Below, piece by piece: positions 19,368-28,008 of a stretch of 64,000 nucleotides of DNA. Each line of letters starts with the position of its first letter. Positions within the stretch are counted from its first letter, which is position 1. The position numbers were made by a program, and so were the translations under genes. The DNA is from Bartonella sp. TP. Its GTDB lineage: Bacteria > Pseudomonadota > Alphaproteobacteria > Rhizobiales > Rhizobiaceae. The DNA lies in NCBI RefSeq assembly GCF_030406085.1, contig NZ_CP129002.1, forward strand, positions 248,001-312,000, given 5' to 3'. The notes beneath the pieces were generated by a model. It saw only the letters and a list, made by a program, of their open reading frames with translations, was not told the origin of the DNA and ran no database searches.

Positions 19368-20249
19368 ATGAAACGCTGGCTTGTTAAATTACTAACTATA
19401 CTCATGGTTTATAATTTAATGAGCCTTTCAGCATACGCATATGGCACAGATCCCATAGCAGATTTAGTAGCTTTACCCGCAAATACAAATGCAGCGCCAA
19501 TACAGCTCAGAGCTATGGCTGTAGTTGGCGATTATGTAGCAGATTGGATTGGCGAATTCTTAACAAATTATTATCAAGACAGAAAAGATTTACCCATTAA
19601 CAATATTGCACACACAAATACTGGTTTTTTAGAAGCAAATGCGCTAAGTGCGCAAACAGCGGTGTTAATGCACGAAAAGCCGAATATTATAATAATATGC
19701 ATAGGCTCAAATGATGTACAGGAATTAAATGGAACATTGCCAAACAGCCAAGAATTTCTAGCCCTATATAAACAAAAAGCTACGGATTTTGCTAAACAAT
19801 TAAAAAATAGCGGCGCACAAATACTCTGGGTAAGTGCACCGCCATTTAATTTGCAAAAGCATGATGAAACCGTGGCAAATTATAATGAAATTTACAAGCA
19901 ACTATGTTTAGAAAATGGCTTCGATTTTATAGACATCTGGCGCGATTTTCTTAGCCCCAATGATTCCATACCGTTGCGCACAAAAAATATGATAGGTTTT
20001 ACAGCAGAAGGAATAGACCTACTAACAAAAGAATTGCGCGAAAAAATAGATGCTAACACTAGCTATACTGTGGTAAATAAAGCCACGCCACAAGCTACTC
20101 AATCTGGACCATGGAACATATTAGATGTAACTGGCACAAATGACCGCTTAGCGGGCGCAGATATAAAGCAACTTTTCACTCCAATATCGCCTAATTATCT
20201 TGTTGCTACCCCGCCGAAAGGTAGAGCAGATGATTTTAGTCAATATTAA
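19368..20249 (+). CDS. Periplasmic SGNH/DUF459-like protein lacking catalytic residues
   Basis: 293 residues with a signal peptide ending around residue 25 (SAYAYG). The fold-defining blocks of SGNH hydrolases of the DUF459 type are recognisable: VVGDYVAD (block I, 52-59), IIICIGSNDVQ (block III, 108-118) and the C-terminal NMIGFTAEG (block V, 207-215). However, the block I serine is Tyr56, and block V has Asn-Met-Ile-Gly in place of the Asp-Gly-x-His that supplies the Asp and His. It is therefore probably a non-enzymatic member, perhaps binding glycans or partnering the lytic transglycosylase seven bases upstream. The frame is intact, so it does not look like simple decay. Confidence 0.75.
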   Translation: MKRWLVKLLTILMVYNLMSLSAYAYGTDPIADLVALPANTNAAPIQLRAMAVVGDYVADWIGEFLTNYYQDRKDLPINNIAHTNTGFLEANALSAQTAVLMHEKPNIIIICIGSNDVQELNGTLPNSQEFLALYKQKATDFAKQLKNSGAQILWVSAPPFNLQKHDETVANYNEIYKQLCLENGFDFIDIWRDFLSPNDSIPLRTKNMIGFTAEGIDLLTKELREKIDANTSYTVVNKATPQATQSGPWNILDVTGTNDRLAGADIKQLFTPISPNYLVATPPKGRADDFSQY

Positions 20250-20323
20250 GGTTTGACAAACTATAAACCAACTCCTATCTTGCGATTAAGAATCGGCTAA
20301 ATTTTAAATAGGAAACTGCTACT

Positions 20324-21703
20324 ATGGACAAAGATAACGACCCATTGCACTATCTTTTAACTCTTCCGCCACAAGAATTAGCTGCGCAATTAACAACATT
20401 ACATTTTGCAGATGCCATAGATCTGATAAATGCTTGCGAGCTAGACGAATGTGTTGACATTATCAATAGGCTAGATCTTGGCTATGCAATTGAACTCTTT
20501 GACAAACCGGAACTACAAAACCGAGAAGAGTTATTAGAAAATCTGCCAGCAGAAAAAGCTAAGGCAATATTAGACGGAATGTCGGCAGATGAAGCAAAGA
20601 ACGTCTTTCAAAAAATGGATAGTACAGCGCAAAAATATCTTTTTGCCTTACTTTCTCCGGTTACACGCGCTGAGATAAATAAGCTAAGGGATTATCCAGA
20701 TAGCAGCGCTGGCTCTTTAATGACCACAGAGTTCATTACCGTTCCTTCTACTTGGAGTGTAGAAACTACCTTAGCCCACATACGCGACGTAGAGCATACC
20801 CGCGAGACCGTTTATTCTAGCTATGTTATAGATCCCCATACTGGCGAGTTGCTTCGCGCTATTTCCTTGCGCAACCTTATCTTGGCAGATGGCAAAGAAA
20901 ATATTCTAACCGCAGCGCGCGGCGAACAACCAATAGCAATTTCTCCATATACCGATCGCGAAGATGTTGCTCGCCTTTTCAGGCGCCACGACTTACTAGC
21001 AGTGCCAGTGGTAGATGGCGGAAATCACGTTATAGGTATAGTAACAGTAGACGATGTGCTAGACTCAATGGCACAAGAAATGAGCGAAGATACTTATAAA
21101 TTTGGTGGTATGGAAGCGTTGGATAAGCCATATACGCACATCAGCTTTTTTGAAATGTTTAAAAAAAGAGCTGGTTGGCTTTGTGCCTTATTTATTAGCG
21201 AGATGCTTACAGCCAGCGCCATGCAATATTTCAATAGTGAGCTTGAAAAGGCAACGGTACTTAGCTTATTCATACCATTAATCATGAGCTCTGGCGGTAA
21301 TTCAGGCTCGCAGGCTACCTCACTTGTAATAAGATCTTTAGCCTTGCGAGAGTTAAAAATAAAAGATTGGTTTAGCGTTGCCCTACGTGAATTGCCTACT
21401 GGAGTAGCATTGGGCAGCTTGCTAGGCATAATAATTGTTATAAGAATACTTTTATGGCAATTTTCTGGATTCTACAATTATGGTGAGCATTTTATGCTAA
21501 TAGCAATTAGCGTCTGCCTTTCCCTTGTCGGTGTAGTTACTTTTGGCTCTTTAACCGGTTCTATGTTACCATTTTTACTAAAAAGGTTCGGCTTTGACCC
21601 CGCCAGCGCCAGCGCCCCATTCGTGGCTACATTAGTAGACGTAACTGGCCTAGTTATCTATTTTAGCATCGCCATGGTAGTTATGCGCGGAACATTGCTG
21701 TAA
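20324..21703 (+). CDS. mgtE: Magnesium transporter MgtE
   Basis: A Mg2+ channel of the inner membrane gated by cytoplasmic Mg2+. The 459 residues show the whole family layout: an N-terminal superhelical domain of alpha-helical repeats (about 30-130), a pair of CBS domains (about 135-260, with SSYVIDPHTGELLR and VVDGGNHVIGIVTVDDVLD), then five transmembrane segments. The pore-region sequences SGGNSGSQATSLVIRSLAL and PFVATLVDVTGLVIYFSIA are intact. The start is ATG at 20324 with AGGAAAC upstream. It is probably transcribed alone, with a promoter-like sequence for typA just downstream. Confidence 0.95.
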   Translation: MDKDNDPLHYLLTLPPQELAAQLTTLHFADAIDLINACELDECVDIINRLDLGYAIELFDKPELQNREELLENLPAEKAKAILDGMSADEAKNVFQKMDSTAQKYLFALLSPVTRAEINKLRDYPDSSAGSLMTTEFITVPSTWSVETTLAHIRDVEHTRETVYSSYVIDPHTGELLRAISLRNLILADGKENILTAARGEQPIAISPYTDREDVARLFRRHDLLAVPVVDGGNHVIGIVTVDDVLDSMAQEMSEDTYKFGGMEALDKPYTHISFFEMFKKRAGWLCALFISEMLTASAMQYFNSELEKATVLSLFIPLIMSSGGNSGSQATSLVIRSLALRELKIKDWFSVALRELPTGVALGSLLGIIIVIRILLWQFSGFYNYGEHFMLIAISVCLSLVGVVTFGSLTGSMLPFLLKRFGFDPASASAPFVATLVDVTGLVIYFSIAMVVMRGTLL

Positions 21704-21720
21704 ATTCTAGCGAAAAAGAC

Positions 21721-21747
21721 TTGCGCTTTATACGAAAATGATATAAT
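21721..21747 (+). promoter_or_regulatory. Possible sigma-70-type promoter of typA
   Basis: A perfect TATAAT (21742-21747) is preceded by TTGCGC (21721-21726) at a 15-base spacing, or by CTTGCG at 16. It lies 35 bases before the typA ATG. The -35 element is imperfect, so this is a suggestion rather than a firm site. Confidence 0.4.
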
Positions 21748-21781
21748 CCTAACTATATATTAACTATAATTGAGACAAGTC

Positions 21782-23596
21782 ATGCAGCTGCGAAATATCG
21801 CTATCATCGCCCATGTTGACCATGGTAAAACCACTCTTGTAGATGGGCTTTTAACCCAATCTGGCAATTTTCGAGAAAATCAGCGTACATCAGAACGTAT
21901 GATGGACTCTAACGATATTGAAAAAGAACGCGGCATAACTATTTTAGCAAAAGCAACATCTGTTGTTTGGAAAGATACTAGAATAAATATAGTTGACACT
22001 CCTGGCCACGCAGATTTTGGCGGCGAAGTAGAACGTATCTTAAATATGGTCGACGGCGCTATCGTGTTGGTAGATGCAGCAGAAGGTCCGATGCCACAAA
22101 CAAAATTCGTAGTAGGCAAGGCTTTAAAAGTGGGGTTGCGCCCTATAGTCGCCATAAATAAAGTTGATAGACCAGACGCTCGTATAGATGAAGTAGTAAA
22201 TGAAGTTTTTGACCTCTTTGCCGCTTTAGATGCAACAGAAGAACAGTTAGATTTTCCTATATTATATGGCTCTGGGCGTGATGGCTGGATGTCAGAACAA
22301 CAAGATGGGGATAAATCCGCAGGGCTAGCGCCTCTATTTGAAATGGTAATAAAACACGTTCCAGCTCCCAGAGTAGAAGCTGGACCATTTAGAATGATAG
22401 GCACGATATTAGAGTCAGATCCATTTTTAGGACGCATAATCACTGGACGCATATATTCTGGCAATGTAAAACCAAATCAAAGCGTTAAAGTTCTTGCGCA
22501 AGACGGCTCTCTAATAGAAAACGGCAGAATTTCAAAAGTCCTAGCTTTTCGCGGATTAGAGCGGCAAGCTGTTGAAGAAGGCCTGGCTGGCGATATAGTA
22601 GCAATAGCTGGCTTGCAAAAAGGCACTGTAGCCGACACATTTTGCGATCCTAGCGTCAACGAAGCTTTAAAGGCGCAGCCTATAGACCCGCCTACAGTGA
22701 CAATGAGTTTTTTAGTAAACGACAGTCCTCTAGCTGGTACCGAAGGCGACAAAGTAACAAGTAGGATTATACGCGACCGCTTAATGAAAGAAGCAGAGGG
22801 CAATGTTGCTCTAAAAATTGAAGAATCTTCAGAAAAAGACTCTTTTTATGTATCTGGCCGTGGCGAGCTACAATTAGCTGTCTTAATAGAAAATATGCGT
22901 CGGGAAGGATTTGAACTAAGTGTTTCTCGACCGCGCGTAGTAATGCACAAAAACGACAATGGTGAGACATTAGAGCCTATAGAAGAAGTTGTAATTGATG
23001 TAGACGAAGAGCATTCTGGTATAGTTGTACAAAAAATGTCAGAGCGCAAAGCAGAAATGGTAGAGCTTCGCCCTTCTGGCGGCAATAGAGTGCGCATGGT
23101 GTTTTATGCCCCTACCCGCGGCCTCATTGGCTATCAATCAGAATTGCTAACCGACACACGAGGCACGGCTGTCATGAATCGCTTGTTTCATGCCTATCAG
23201 CCTTATAAAGGCGAAATAACAGGTCGTGTGAATGGCGTTATGATCTCTAACGATAATGGCGAAGCTGTTTCTTATGCTTTATTTAATCTAGAAGATCGCG
23301 GTCCAATGATAATAGATGCTGGCACGAAAGTTTATCAAGGCATGATAATAGGCATACATTCTCGCGATAATGATTTAGAAGTAAATGTTCTAAAAGGAAA
23401 AAAACTAACAAATATGAGGGCCTCTGGTAAAGATGAAGCGGTTAAACTAACCCCGCCGACTAAAATGACGCTAGAGCGCGCATTATCTTGGATACAGGAT
23501 GATGAACTAGTAGAAGTTACACCCAAAAACATACGCCTGCGTAAACTCTATCTAGACCCGAATGAAAGAAAACGTTTTGAAAAAAGCCGTGTGTAA
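21782..23596 (+). CDS. typA: Ribosome-associated GTPase TypA/BipA
   Basis: A translational GTPase related to EF-G that helps ribosome assembly and stress adaptation. From the ATG at 21782 it has 604 residues and begins [20 protein letters not shown], the family N-terminus including the P-loop. An in-frame TTG four codons upstream is less likely. Switch II reads [16 protein letters not shown] and the guanine motif is NKVDRPDAR. Domains II, III and V follow, and the C-terminal BipA-specific domain carries [19 protein letters not shown], the characteristic loop. It precedes ppa by 30 bases. Confidence 0.96.
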   Translation: MQLRNIAIIAHVDHGKTTLVDGLLTQSGNFRENQRTSERMMDSNDIEKERGITILAKATSVVWKDTRINIVDTPGHADFGGEVERILNMVDGAIVLVDAAEGPMPQTKFVVGKALKVGLRPIVAINKVDRPDARIDEVVNEVFDLFAALDATEEQLDFPILYGSGRDGWMSEQQDGDKSAGLAPLFEMVIKHVPAPRVEAGPFRMIGTILESDPFLGRIITGRIYSGNVKPNQSVKVLAQDGSLIENGRISKVLAFRGLERQAVEEGLAGDIVAIAGLQKGTVADTFCDPSVNEALKAQPIDPPTVTMSFLVNDSPLAGTEGDKVTSRIIRDRLMKEAEGNVALKIEESSEKDSFYVSGRGELQLAVLIENMRREGFELSVSRPRVVMHKNDNGETLEPIEEVVIDVDEEHSGIVVQKMSERKAEMVELRPSGGNRVRMVFYAPTRGLIGYQSELLTDTRGTAVMNRLFHAYQPYKGEITGRVNGVMISNDNGEAVSYALFNLEDRGPMIIDAGTKVYQGMIIGIHSRDNDLEVNVLKGKKLTNMRASGKDEAVKLTPPTKMTLERALSWIQDDELVEVTPKNIRLRKLYLDPNERKRFEKSRV

Positions 23597-23626
23597 TAGA
23601 ACTTAAAGAAATAAGGAACCTATAAA

Positions 23627-24157
23627 ATGCATATAGAAAAAATACCAGTAGGAAAAAATCCTCCAGAAGATATTTATGTTATTATAGAAGTTCCTATAGG
23701 CGGCCATCCAATAAAATATGAAATGGATAAGGCTTCTGGAGCGTTGTTCATTGACCGTTTTTTGCATACGCCTATGAGCTATCCTGGCAATTATGGCTTC
23801 GTACCAAATACGCTTTCAAAAGATGGCGACCCAATAGACGTACTAATATGTAATACACGCCCACTCGTTCCAGGTAGCGTAATTAATGTTAGGCCTATAG
23901 GTGTATTAATGATGGAAGATGACGGCGGCTTAGACGAAAAGATCATAGCCGTACCCACACAAAAACTTACCCAGCGCTATAATCATGTTCATAGCTATAA
24001 AGATATGCCCCCTATTACTATGCAACAAATTGAGCATTTTTTTACGCATTATAAAGATCTAGAGCCAGATAAATGGGTACGCATCGACGGTTGGCAAGGA
24101 CCAGATTACGCAAAAGAAATGATACTAGCCGCCATAGAACGCGCAAAAAGTAGTTAA
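23627..24157 (+). CDS. ppa: Inorganic pyrophosphatase
   Basis: Hydrolyses pyrophosphate to phosphate in the cytoplasm, pulling biosynthetic reactions forward. The 176 residues are typical of the family I bacterial hexameric enzyme. The signature DGDPIDVL (66-73) supplies metal-binding aspartates, and [15 protein letters not shown] precedes it. Lys and Tyr of the KYEMDK segment (30-35) also belong to the active site. A good AAGGAACC ribosome-binding site precedes the ATG. glpX follows four bases after the stop. Confidence 0.96.
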   Translation: MHIEKIPVGKNPPEDIYVIIEVPIGGHPIKYEMDKASGALFIDRFLHTPMSYPGNYGFVPNTLSKDGDPIDVLICNTRPLVPGSVINVRPIGVLMMEDDGGLDEKIIAVPTQKLTQRYNHVHSYKDMPPITMQQIEHFFTHYKDLEPDKWVRIDGWQGPDYAKEMILAAIERAKSS

Positions 24158-24161
24158 GGAA

Positions 24162-25136
24162 ATGCCTATGTCTATAAAGACAGCTGATGGATTGGATAAA
24201 AATTTAATCTTAGATATTGTAGAAGTTGCAAAGCAAGGTGCAATAGGTGCATCTAAAATGCGGGGCTGCGGAGATGAAAAAGAGGCAGATAAATACGCGG
24301 TTGACGCTATGCGTAGCGCATTAAATAAAATAAATATGGATGGCACTATAGTAATAGGGGAAGGCGAAAGAGATGAAGCGCCTATGCTGTATATTGGAGA
24401 AAAAGTTGGCACAGGACATGGTCAAGCTATTGATATAGCTTTAGATCCGCTAGAGGGTACAACTTTATGCGCTAAGAATCAGCCAAATTCCCTAGCCGTA
24501 ATTGCCATGGCTAAAAAAGGCAACTTGCTCTACGCACCAGACGTTTATATGCAAAAAATTGCCGTTGGCCCTGGGTATGCAAAAAATATCATAGATATAA
24601 ACGCCCCCTTAAGCGATAACATAATAAAACTAGCTATGGCCAAAGCTGTGCATCCACAAGAGCTTACAATTTGTATCATGGACCGCCCCAGACATGCCGC
24701 GTTAATAAAAGAAGCTCGGCAAACCGGAGCTCGAATTCGCTTAATTACCGACGGTGATATAGCAGCCGTTATAGAAACGGCGAGTAGCGATATAACTGGC
24801 ACAGATTTATATGTAGGTATTGGTGGCGCACCAGAAGGTGTACTAGCTAGCGCGGCCATGCGGTGCCTGGGCGGACAAATATTTGGCAAGCTTATTTTAG
24901 ACACAGAAGAAAAACGTAACCGTGCTGCTACCATGGGCATTACAGACCCGCAAAAAATCTATACGGTAGAGGAAATGGCAGCTGGCGATGTGCTTTTTGC
25001 GGCTACTGGTGTTACAAATGGCAATATGCTTTCCGGTGTCAAAATCACAAAAGATTATATAAAAACCGAAACTCTATTAATGCAATCTTCAACAAGAACA
25101 ATACAAACTATAAAAGCTAAAGATTATTTATCATAA
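24162..25136 (+). CDS. glpX: Class II fructose-1,6-bisphosphatase
   Basis: Dephosphorylates fructose-1,6-bisphosphate in gluconeogenesis. The 324 residues match GlpX length. The metal and substrate motifs GEGERDEAPM (67-76) and DPLEGTTL (95-102) are intact, as is ITDGDIAAVI near residue 208. The ATG at 24162 follows ppa by four bases; a second ATG two codons later is an alternative. The flagellin-like gene starts 16 bases after its stop on the same strand, so read-through from this housekeeping operon into the flagellin locus is possible because no terminator separates them. Confidence 0.95.
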   Translation: MPMSIKTADGLDKNLILDIVEVAKQGAIGASKMRGCGDEKEADKYAVDAMRSALNKINMDGTIVIGEGERDEAPMLYIGEKVGTGHGQAIDIALDPLEGTTLCAKNQPNSLAVIAMAKKGNLLYAPDVYMQKIAVGPGYAKNIIDINAPLSDNIIKLAMAKAVHPQELTICIMDRPRHAALIKEARQTGARIRLITDGDIAAVIETASSDITGTDLYVGIGGAPEGVLASAAMRCLGGQIFGKLILDTEEKRNRAATMGITDPQKIYTVEEMAAGDVLFAATGVTNGNMLSGVKITKDYIKTETLLMQSSTRTIQTIKAKDYLS

Positions 25137-25152
25137 TAAGGATTGAGCTATT

Positions 25153-26340
25153 ATGTTAAACATAGAAAAAAATGCTAGCGCGATCAGAAAAGATCAAAGC
25201 TATTATGTTTTTGAAAATTTCTATGACAATAAAATAGCGCAAATTGTTAGCGTGTTATACGCGCATTTATATAACAATTTATATTCTGGCAATATGGCGG
25301 CTTCACAAAATATAAAAACTAACCATATTACAAGCACGCGCCCTATCACAAATAGAGCACCTACAACCGTTCAGCAAACTTTAAAAAAATTGCCAAGGCA
25401 ACTTAATGATAATAAAGAATCCATAACAGGCAATGTGCGAATTAGTAAAACAAAGCCTGATACAGACTATTGGAGTAATGCCAACTCTGCACGCTCAAAT
25501 GCTTCTACCTTAGCAACCATAAAAGAATCATTAAATTTGAGCAGCAAAATCCTCCAACAAGCCTCTAAAAATACTAAGCAAATACGTAAAGAACTAAATA
25601 ATATAAACAACAAAACTATTATCGCTGTCAGCAACATCAACAATCCGCAAAAATTAACAGTTATAAAAAATGATATAAAAACAAGTCTAAATAATATAAA
25701 AACTGAATTAAGCAATGCGAGCTTAGATATTACCAACTTACTAACTAGCGACTCCAATGGCACAGTTGAGTTAGTTTCTTCTTTTTCTTATAACAAAAAT
25801 GGAATTAAAGCCGAGAAAATTAACTTACAAAAATCTGAATTAACCTTGGCTAGTCAAACCCAAAACGGTATAGATTTTGCAAACGGTAAATTGAGTTTGC
25901 TATTTAAAACCGCACAAAATGTTTTTAGCCCAACCGTTATAAAACAAATAGAGCAATTACAATCCTATACCGATTTTGCCAAGGCCATAGCAATTACACT
26001 AGCCTATATAAATAAAATAGATGCCCTATTAGCCTCTGCAGAAAAAGAAATAGATAGCCATGTCGATTTCTTAAAAAAATTAAAAGATACCCTTGGCGGC
26101 AAGCTAAGCGCTTTGATAGAAGCAGATATGGACGCAGAGGCAGCCCGCCATGCTGCACTAGACGTACAGCACAAATTAACTACACAAGAGCTATTTTTAG
26201 CAAATCATGCTCCCCAAAATTTATTGCCTCTATATAAGACACAAAAGCTAGCCACACCACAAATAAGCACCGCAAAAATTAAAAAATCTATCGATAACTC
26301 TTGTGCAAGCGAAAAAAACATGGTAGAGAGATTGCATTAA
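25153..26340 (+). CDS. Divergent flagellin-like protein with terminal extensions
   Basis: 395 residues. Residues about 61-362 align with the flagellins downstream: ITNRAPTTVQQTLKKL corresponds to LTNEASMTALLTLKKI, DTDYWSNANSARS to NIAYWGLSNSMRS, and SALIEADMDAEAARHAAL to GALVDADMDAESARLSAV near the C-terminus. It has about 60 extra residues before the point where the flagellins start and about 32 after the point where they end, which is rare because flagellin ends pack in the filament core. The variable middle is short and lacks the insert of its neighbours. The ATG at 25153 has AAGGA ten bases upstream; ATG at 25294 is an alternative without a good ribosome-binding site. The role is unknown: a minor filament protein, a junction or cap-like part, or a secreted product. 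Confidence 0.75.
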   Translation: MLNIEKNASAIRKDQSYYVFENFYDNKIAQIVSVLYAHLYNNLYSGNMAASQNIKTNHITSTRPITNRAPTTVQQTLKKLPRQLNDNKESITGNVRISKTKPDTDYWSNANSARSNASTLATIKESLNLSSKILQQASKNTKQIRKELNNINNKTIIAVSNINNPQKLTVIKNDIKTSLNNIKTELSNASLDITNLLTSDSNGTVELVSSFSYNKNGIKAEKINLQKSELTLASQTQNGIDFANGKLSLLFKTAQNVFSPTVIKQIEQLQSYTDFAKAIAITLAYINKIDALLASAEKEIDSHVDFLKKLKDTLGGKLSALIEADMDAEAARHAALDVQHKLTTQELFLANHAPQNLLPLYKTQKLATPQISTAKIKKSIDNSCASEKNMVERLH

Positions 26341-26432
26341 GCAGAGCAGCATATCGATTGCTGCAGGCATGTAGCCGATCTGTTTAAGCTTCTTGCGAAG
26401 CATGTCCCAAATCAATATGAAGGGACTAAACT
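26341..26432 (+). promoter_or_regulatory. Structured leader of first flagellin gene
   Basis: This stretch is repeated before the second flagellin gene. It can form GCAGC/GCTGC (26346-26350 with 26360-26364), a tight GCTTC-TTGC-GAAGC hairpin (26388-26401), and GTCCC (26404-26408) pairing with GGGAC (26422-26426), which overlaps the AAGGGA ribosome-binding site. The last pairing would hide the ribosome-binding site. FlbT is known in Caulobacter to act on the flagellin mRNA leader, and flbT is in this window, so translational control here is a reasonable inference. Confidence 0.5.
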
Positions 26433-27605
26433 ATGAGTAGTTTACTTACTAACGAAGCCTCCATGACAGCTCTGTTGACTCTTAAAAAGATCAGCGGCGA
26501 CATGTTAGGCATACAAAAAAGAATCTCAACAGGACTACGTATTTCTTCAGCAGAAGACAACATAGCTTATTGGGGTTTGTCAAACTCTATGCGTAGCGAT
26601 AGAACGCAATTGAGCACCGTTAATGATTCATTGAAAATTGGTCAAGCTAAAATCGGCCAAGCTCAAGCAGTGGTAAAAGCCATTCGCGAAGAAATCAATG
26701 GAATTAAAGGTGATGCTGGTACAGCAATCTCTAATGCAAAAAGCGACAGCAAATTACAAAAATTGCAAGCTAGTGTGAATGCACATTTAAGTAATATTCA
26801 AAAAGCTATAGCCAATGCATCGCTAGATGGAGATAACTTTCTAGAAAACGACGGCAACGGCGCATTTGAAATCGTAGCCTCTTTCCATAGAGAAAATGGT
26901 GCCTTCCAAGTTGACAAAATCACTCTTAACAAAGCAGATTTGCAATTGACAGGACATCTAGCGCCATATAGCGCAGCTGAGCCAACTACTAATTATAGTA
27001 CTACCCCGCAACTTAAAGATGGTAAAACGGAAGGCGCTACAGAGGCTGAAGCCCGCGCAAAGGCAGCCAAATCAGCACATGAGACATGGGCAAAAGGTAG
27101 AAATGAGTATCTTGAAAAAAATGGCGTAAAGTTTACTAAGCCGGAGCCAAGCAGTGCTAAAAAAACTGAACATGACGCTTGGGTAAAAGAGCATGATACG
27201 TTCTATAACGAGGCTAGCGCTAGTATGAGCAGTACTATAACTAGTCAAGGAAAGCTTAAAGATCTATTTGATGCTAAGCTGAATCCGTTTCTTAAAGCGG
27301 CTGGTAGCAAATTTGATAGTGGTTTGATAAACAAGTTTGCTGCTGTAGTGGACAAGGTGGTTGAATCCTTAGATAATGTGGACGCTACTTTAGCTGTAGC
27401 AAAAACACAAGTAGACAGCCAAATGAATTTTATTAACCTCTTGACTAATAATCTAGACAAGAGCGTTGGTGCTTTGGTAGATGCGGATATGGATGCTGAA
27501 TCGGCTCGCCTATCTGCTGTACAAGTGCAACAACAGCTAGCTGTGCAAGCGCTATCTATAGCTAACCAATCTACACAACATATCTTGTCTTTATACAGAC
27601 AATAG
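26433..27605 (+). CDS. fliC: Flagellin, copy 1
   Basis: The 390-residue subunit of the flagellar filament, exported by the flagellar type III system. The conserved D0/D1 ends are intact: an N-terminal helix region (about 1-150) with STGLRISSAEDNIAYWGLSN, and a C-terminal region (about 300-390) ending in SIANQSTQHILSLYRQ. The exposed middle (about 180-275) is Lys/Glu/Ala-rich and contains two related units 31 residues apart, with Trp219 matching Trp250 and His216 matching His247. ATG at 26433 follows an AAGGGA site. It differs from copy 2 at only five bases and two residues (Arg30 and Arg389 here, Lys in copy 2). A terminator follows. Confidence 0.95.
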   Translation: MSSLLTNEASMTALLTLKKISGDMLGIQKRISTGLRISSAEDNIAYWGLSNSMRSDRTQLSTVNDSLKIGQAKIGQAQAVVKAIREEINGIKGDAGTAISNAKSDSKLQKLQASVNAHLSNIQKAIANASLDGDNFLENDGNGAFEIVASFHRENGAFQVDKITLNKADLQLTGHLAPYSAAEPTTNYSTTPQLKDGKTEGATEAEARAKAAKSAHETWAKGRNEYLEKNGVKFTKPEPSSAKKTEHDAWVKEHDTFYNEASASMSSTITSQGKLKDLFDAKLNPFLKAAGSKFDSGLINKFAAVVDKVVESLDNVDATLAVAKTQVDSQMNFINLLTNNLDKSVGALVDADMDAESARLSAVQVQQQLAVQALSIANQSTQHILSLYRQ

Positions 27606-27628
27606 GATATATTATCTATAAGCATTAA

Positions 27629-27656
27629 GGGGAAGGCTTAGCCTTCCCCTTTTTTT
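27629..27656 (+). terminator. Rho-independent terminator after flagellin copy 1
   Basis: A perfect nine-base-pair stem, GGGGAAGGC (27629-27637) with GCCTTCCCC (27641-27649), a TTA loop and then a run of seven T residues. It lies 23 bases after the stop codon. Confidence 0.95.
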
Positions 27657-27725
27657 ATCTTAGAGTTTGCTGTTACATGGCTTATTGTTAAGAAAAAATA
27701 AATATCATTTACAAAAGCTATATAA

Positions 27726-27890
27726 GTGCGTAGGTAAAGCGCAAAGCTACTGCCTGCACAAGGGTTGTTTTTAGCAAAGCATGCGCGCAAAAGTTTACTG
27801 CCCCTATATAAGACACAAAAGTTACCCACACTACAAATAAGTACTGCAAAAGTTAAAAAATTTATTAATAACTATTGCACAAGCGAATAA
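27726..27890 (+). pseudogene. Relic of the 3' end of the divergent flagellin-like gene
   Basis: From 27747 the frame reads LFLAKHARKSLLPLYKTQKL and continues to a TAA at 27888-27890, closely matching the tail of the divergent flagellin-like protein (LFLANHAPQNLLPLYKTQKL and onward). The match continues upstream to about 27726 across a one-base shift, then fades. There is no start codon or ribosome-binding site. The 403 bases between the two flagellin genes are thus accounted for by the terminator of copy 1, about 70 bases of AT-rich sequence with no feature I can see, this relic, and the leader of copy 2. It marks an older tandem duplication. Confidence 0.8.
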
Positions 27891-27914
27891 AAAATGGTAA
27901 AAAAAACTAAATTG

Positions 27915-28008
27915 AGCAGAGCAGTATATTAATTGCTGTAGGCATGCAGCCGATCTGCTTGCGCTTCTTGCGAAGCATGTCCCAAATCAATATTAAAGGG
28001 ACTAAGCT
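27915..28008 (+). promoter_or_regulatory. Structured leader of second flagellin gene
   Basis: The duplicate of the leader before copy 1. The GCTTC-TTGC-GAAGC hairpin (27963-27976) and the GTCCC (27979-27983) with GGGAC (27998-28002) pairing over the ribosome-binding site are unchanged. The first stem has changed to GCAGT/GCTGT, which still pairs through two G-U wobbles. Retention of pairing despite base changes favours an RNA structure under selection. Confidence 0.5.

Noticed and set aside
21880-22464. A 194-codon open frame antisense to typA
   Set aside because: The plus-strand typA is unmistakable here, and the antisense product is Ser/Pro/Ile-rich without a recognisable domain or ribosome-binding site.
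27747-27890. The in-frame relic between the flagellins as a small functional gene
   Set aside because: It lacks a start codon and a ribosome-binding site, begins after a frameshift relative to its parent, and matches only the parent's last residues.
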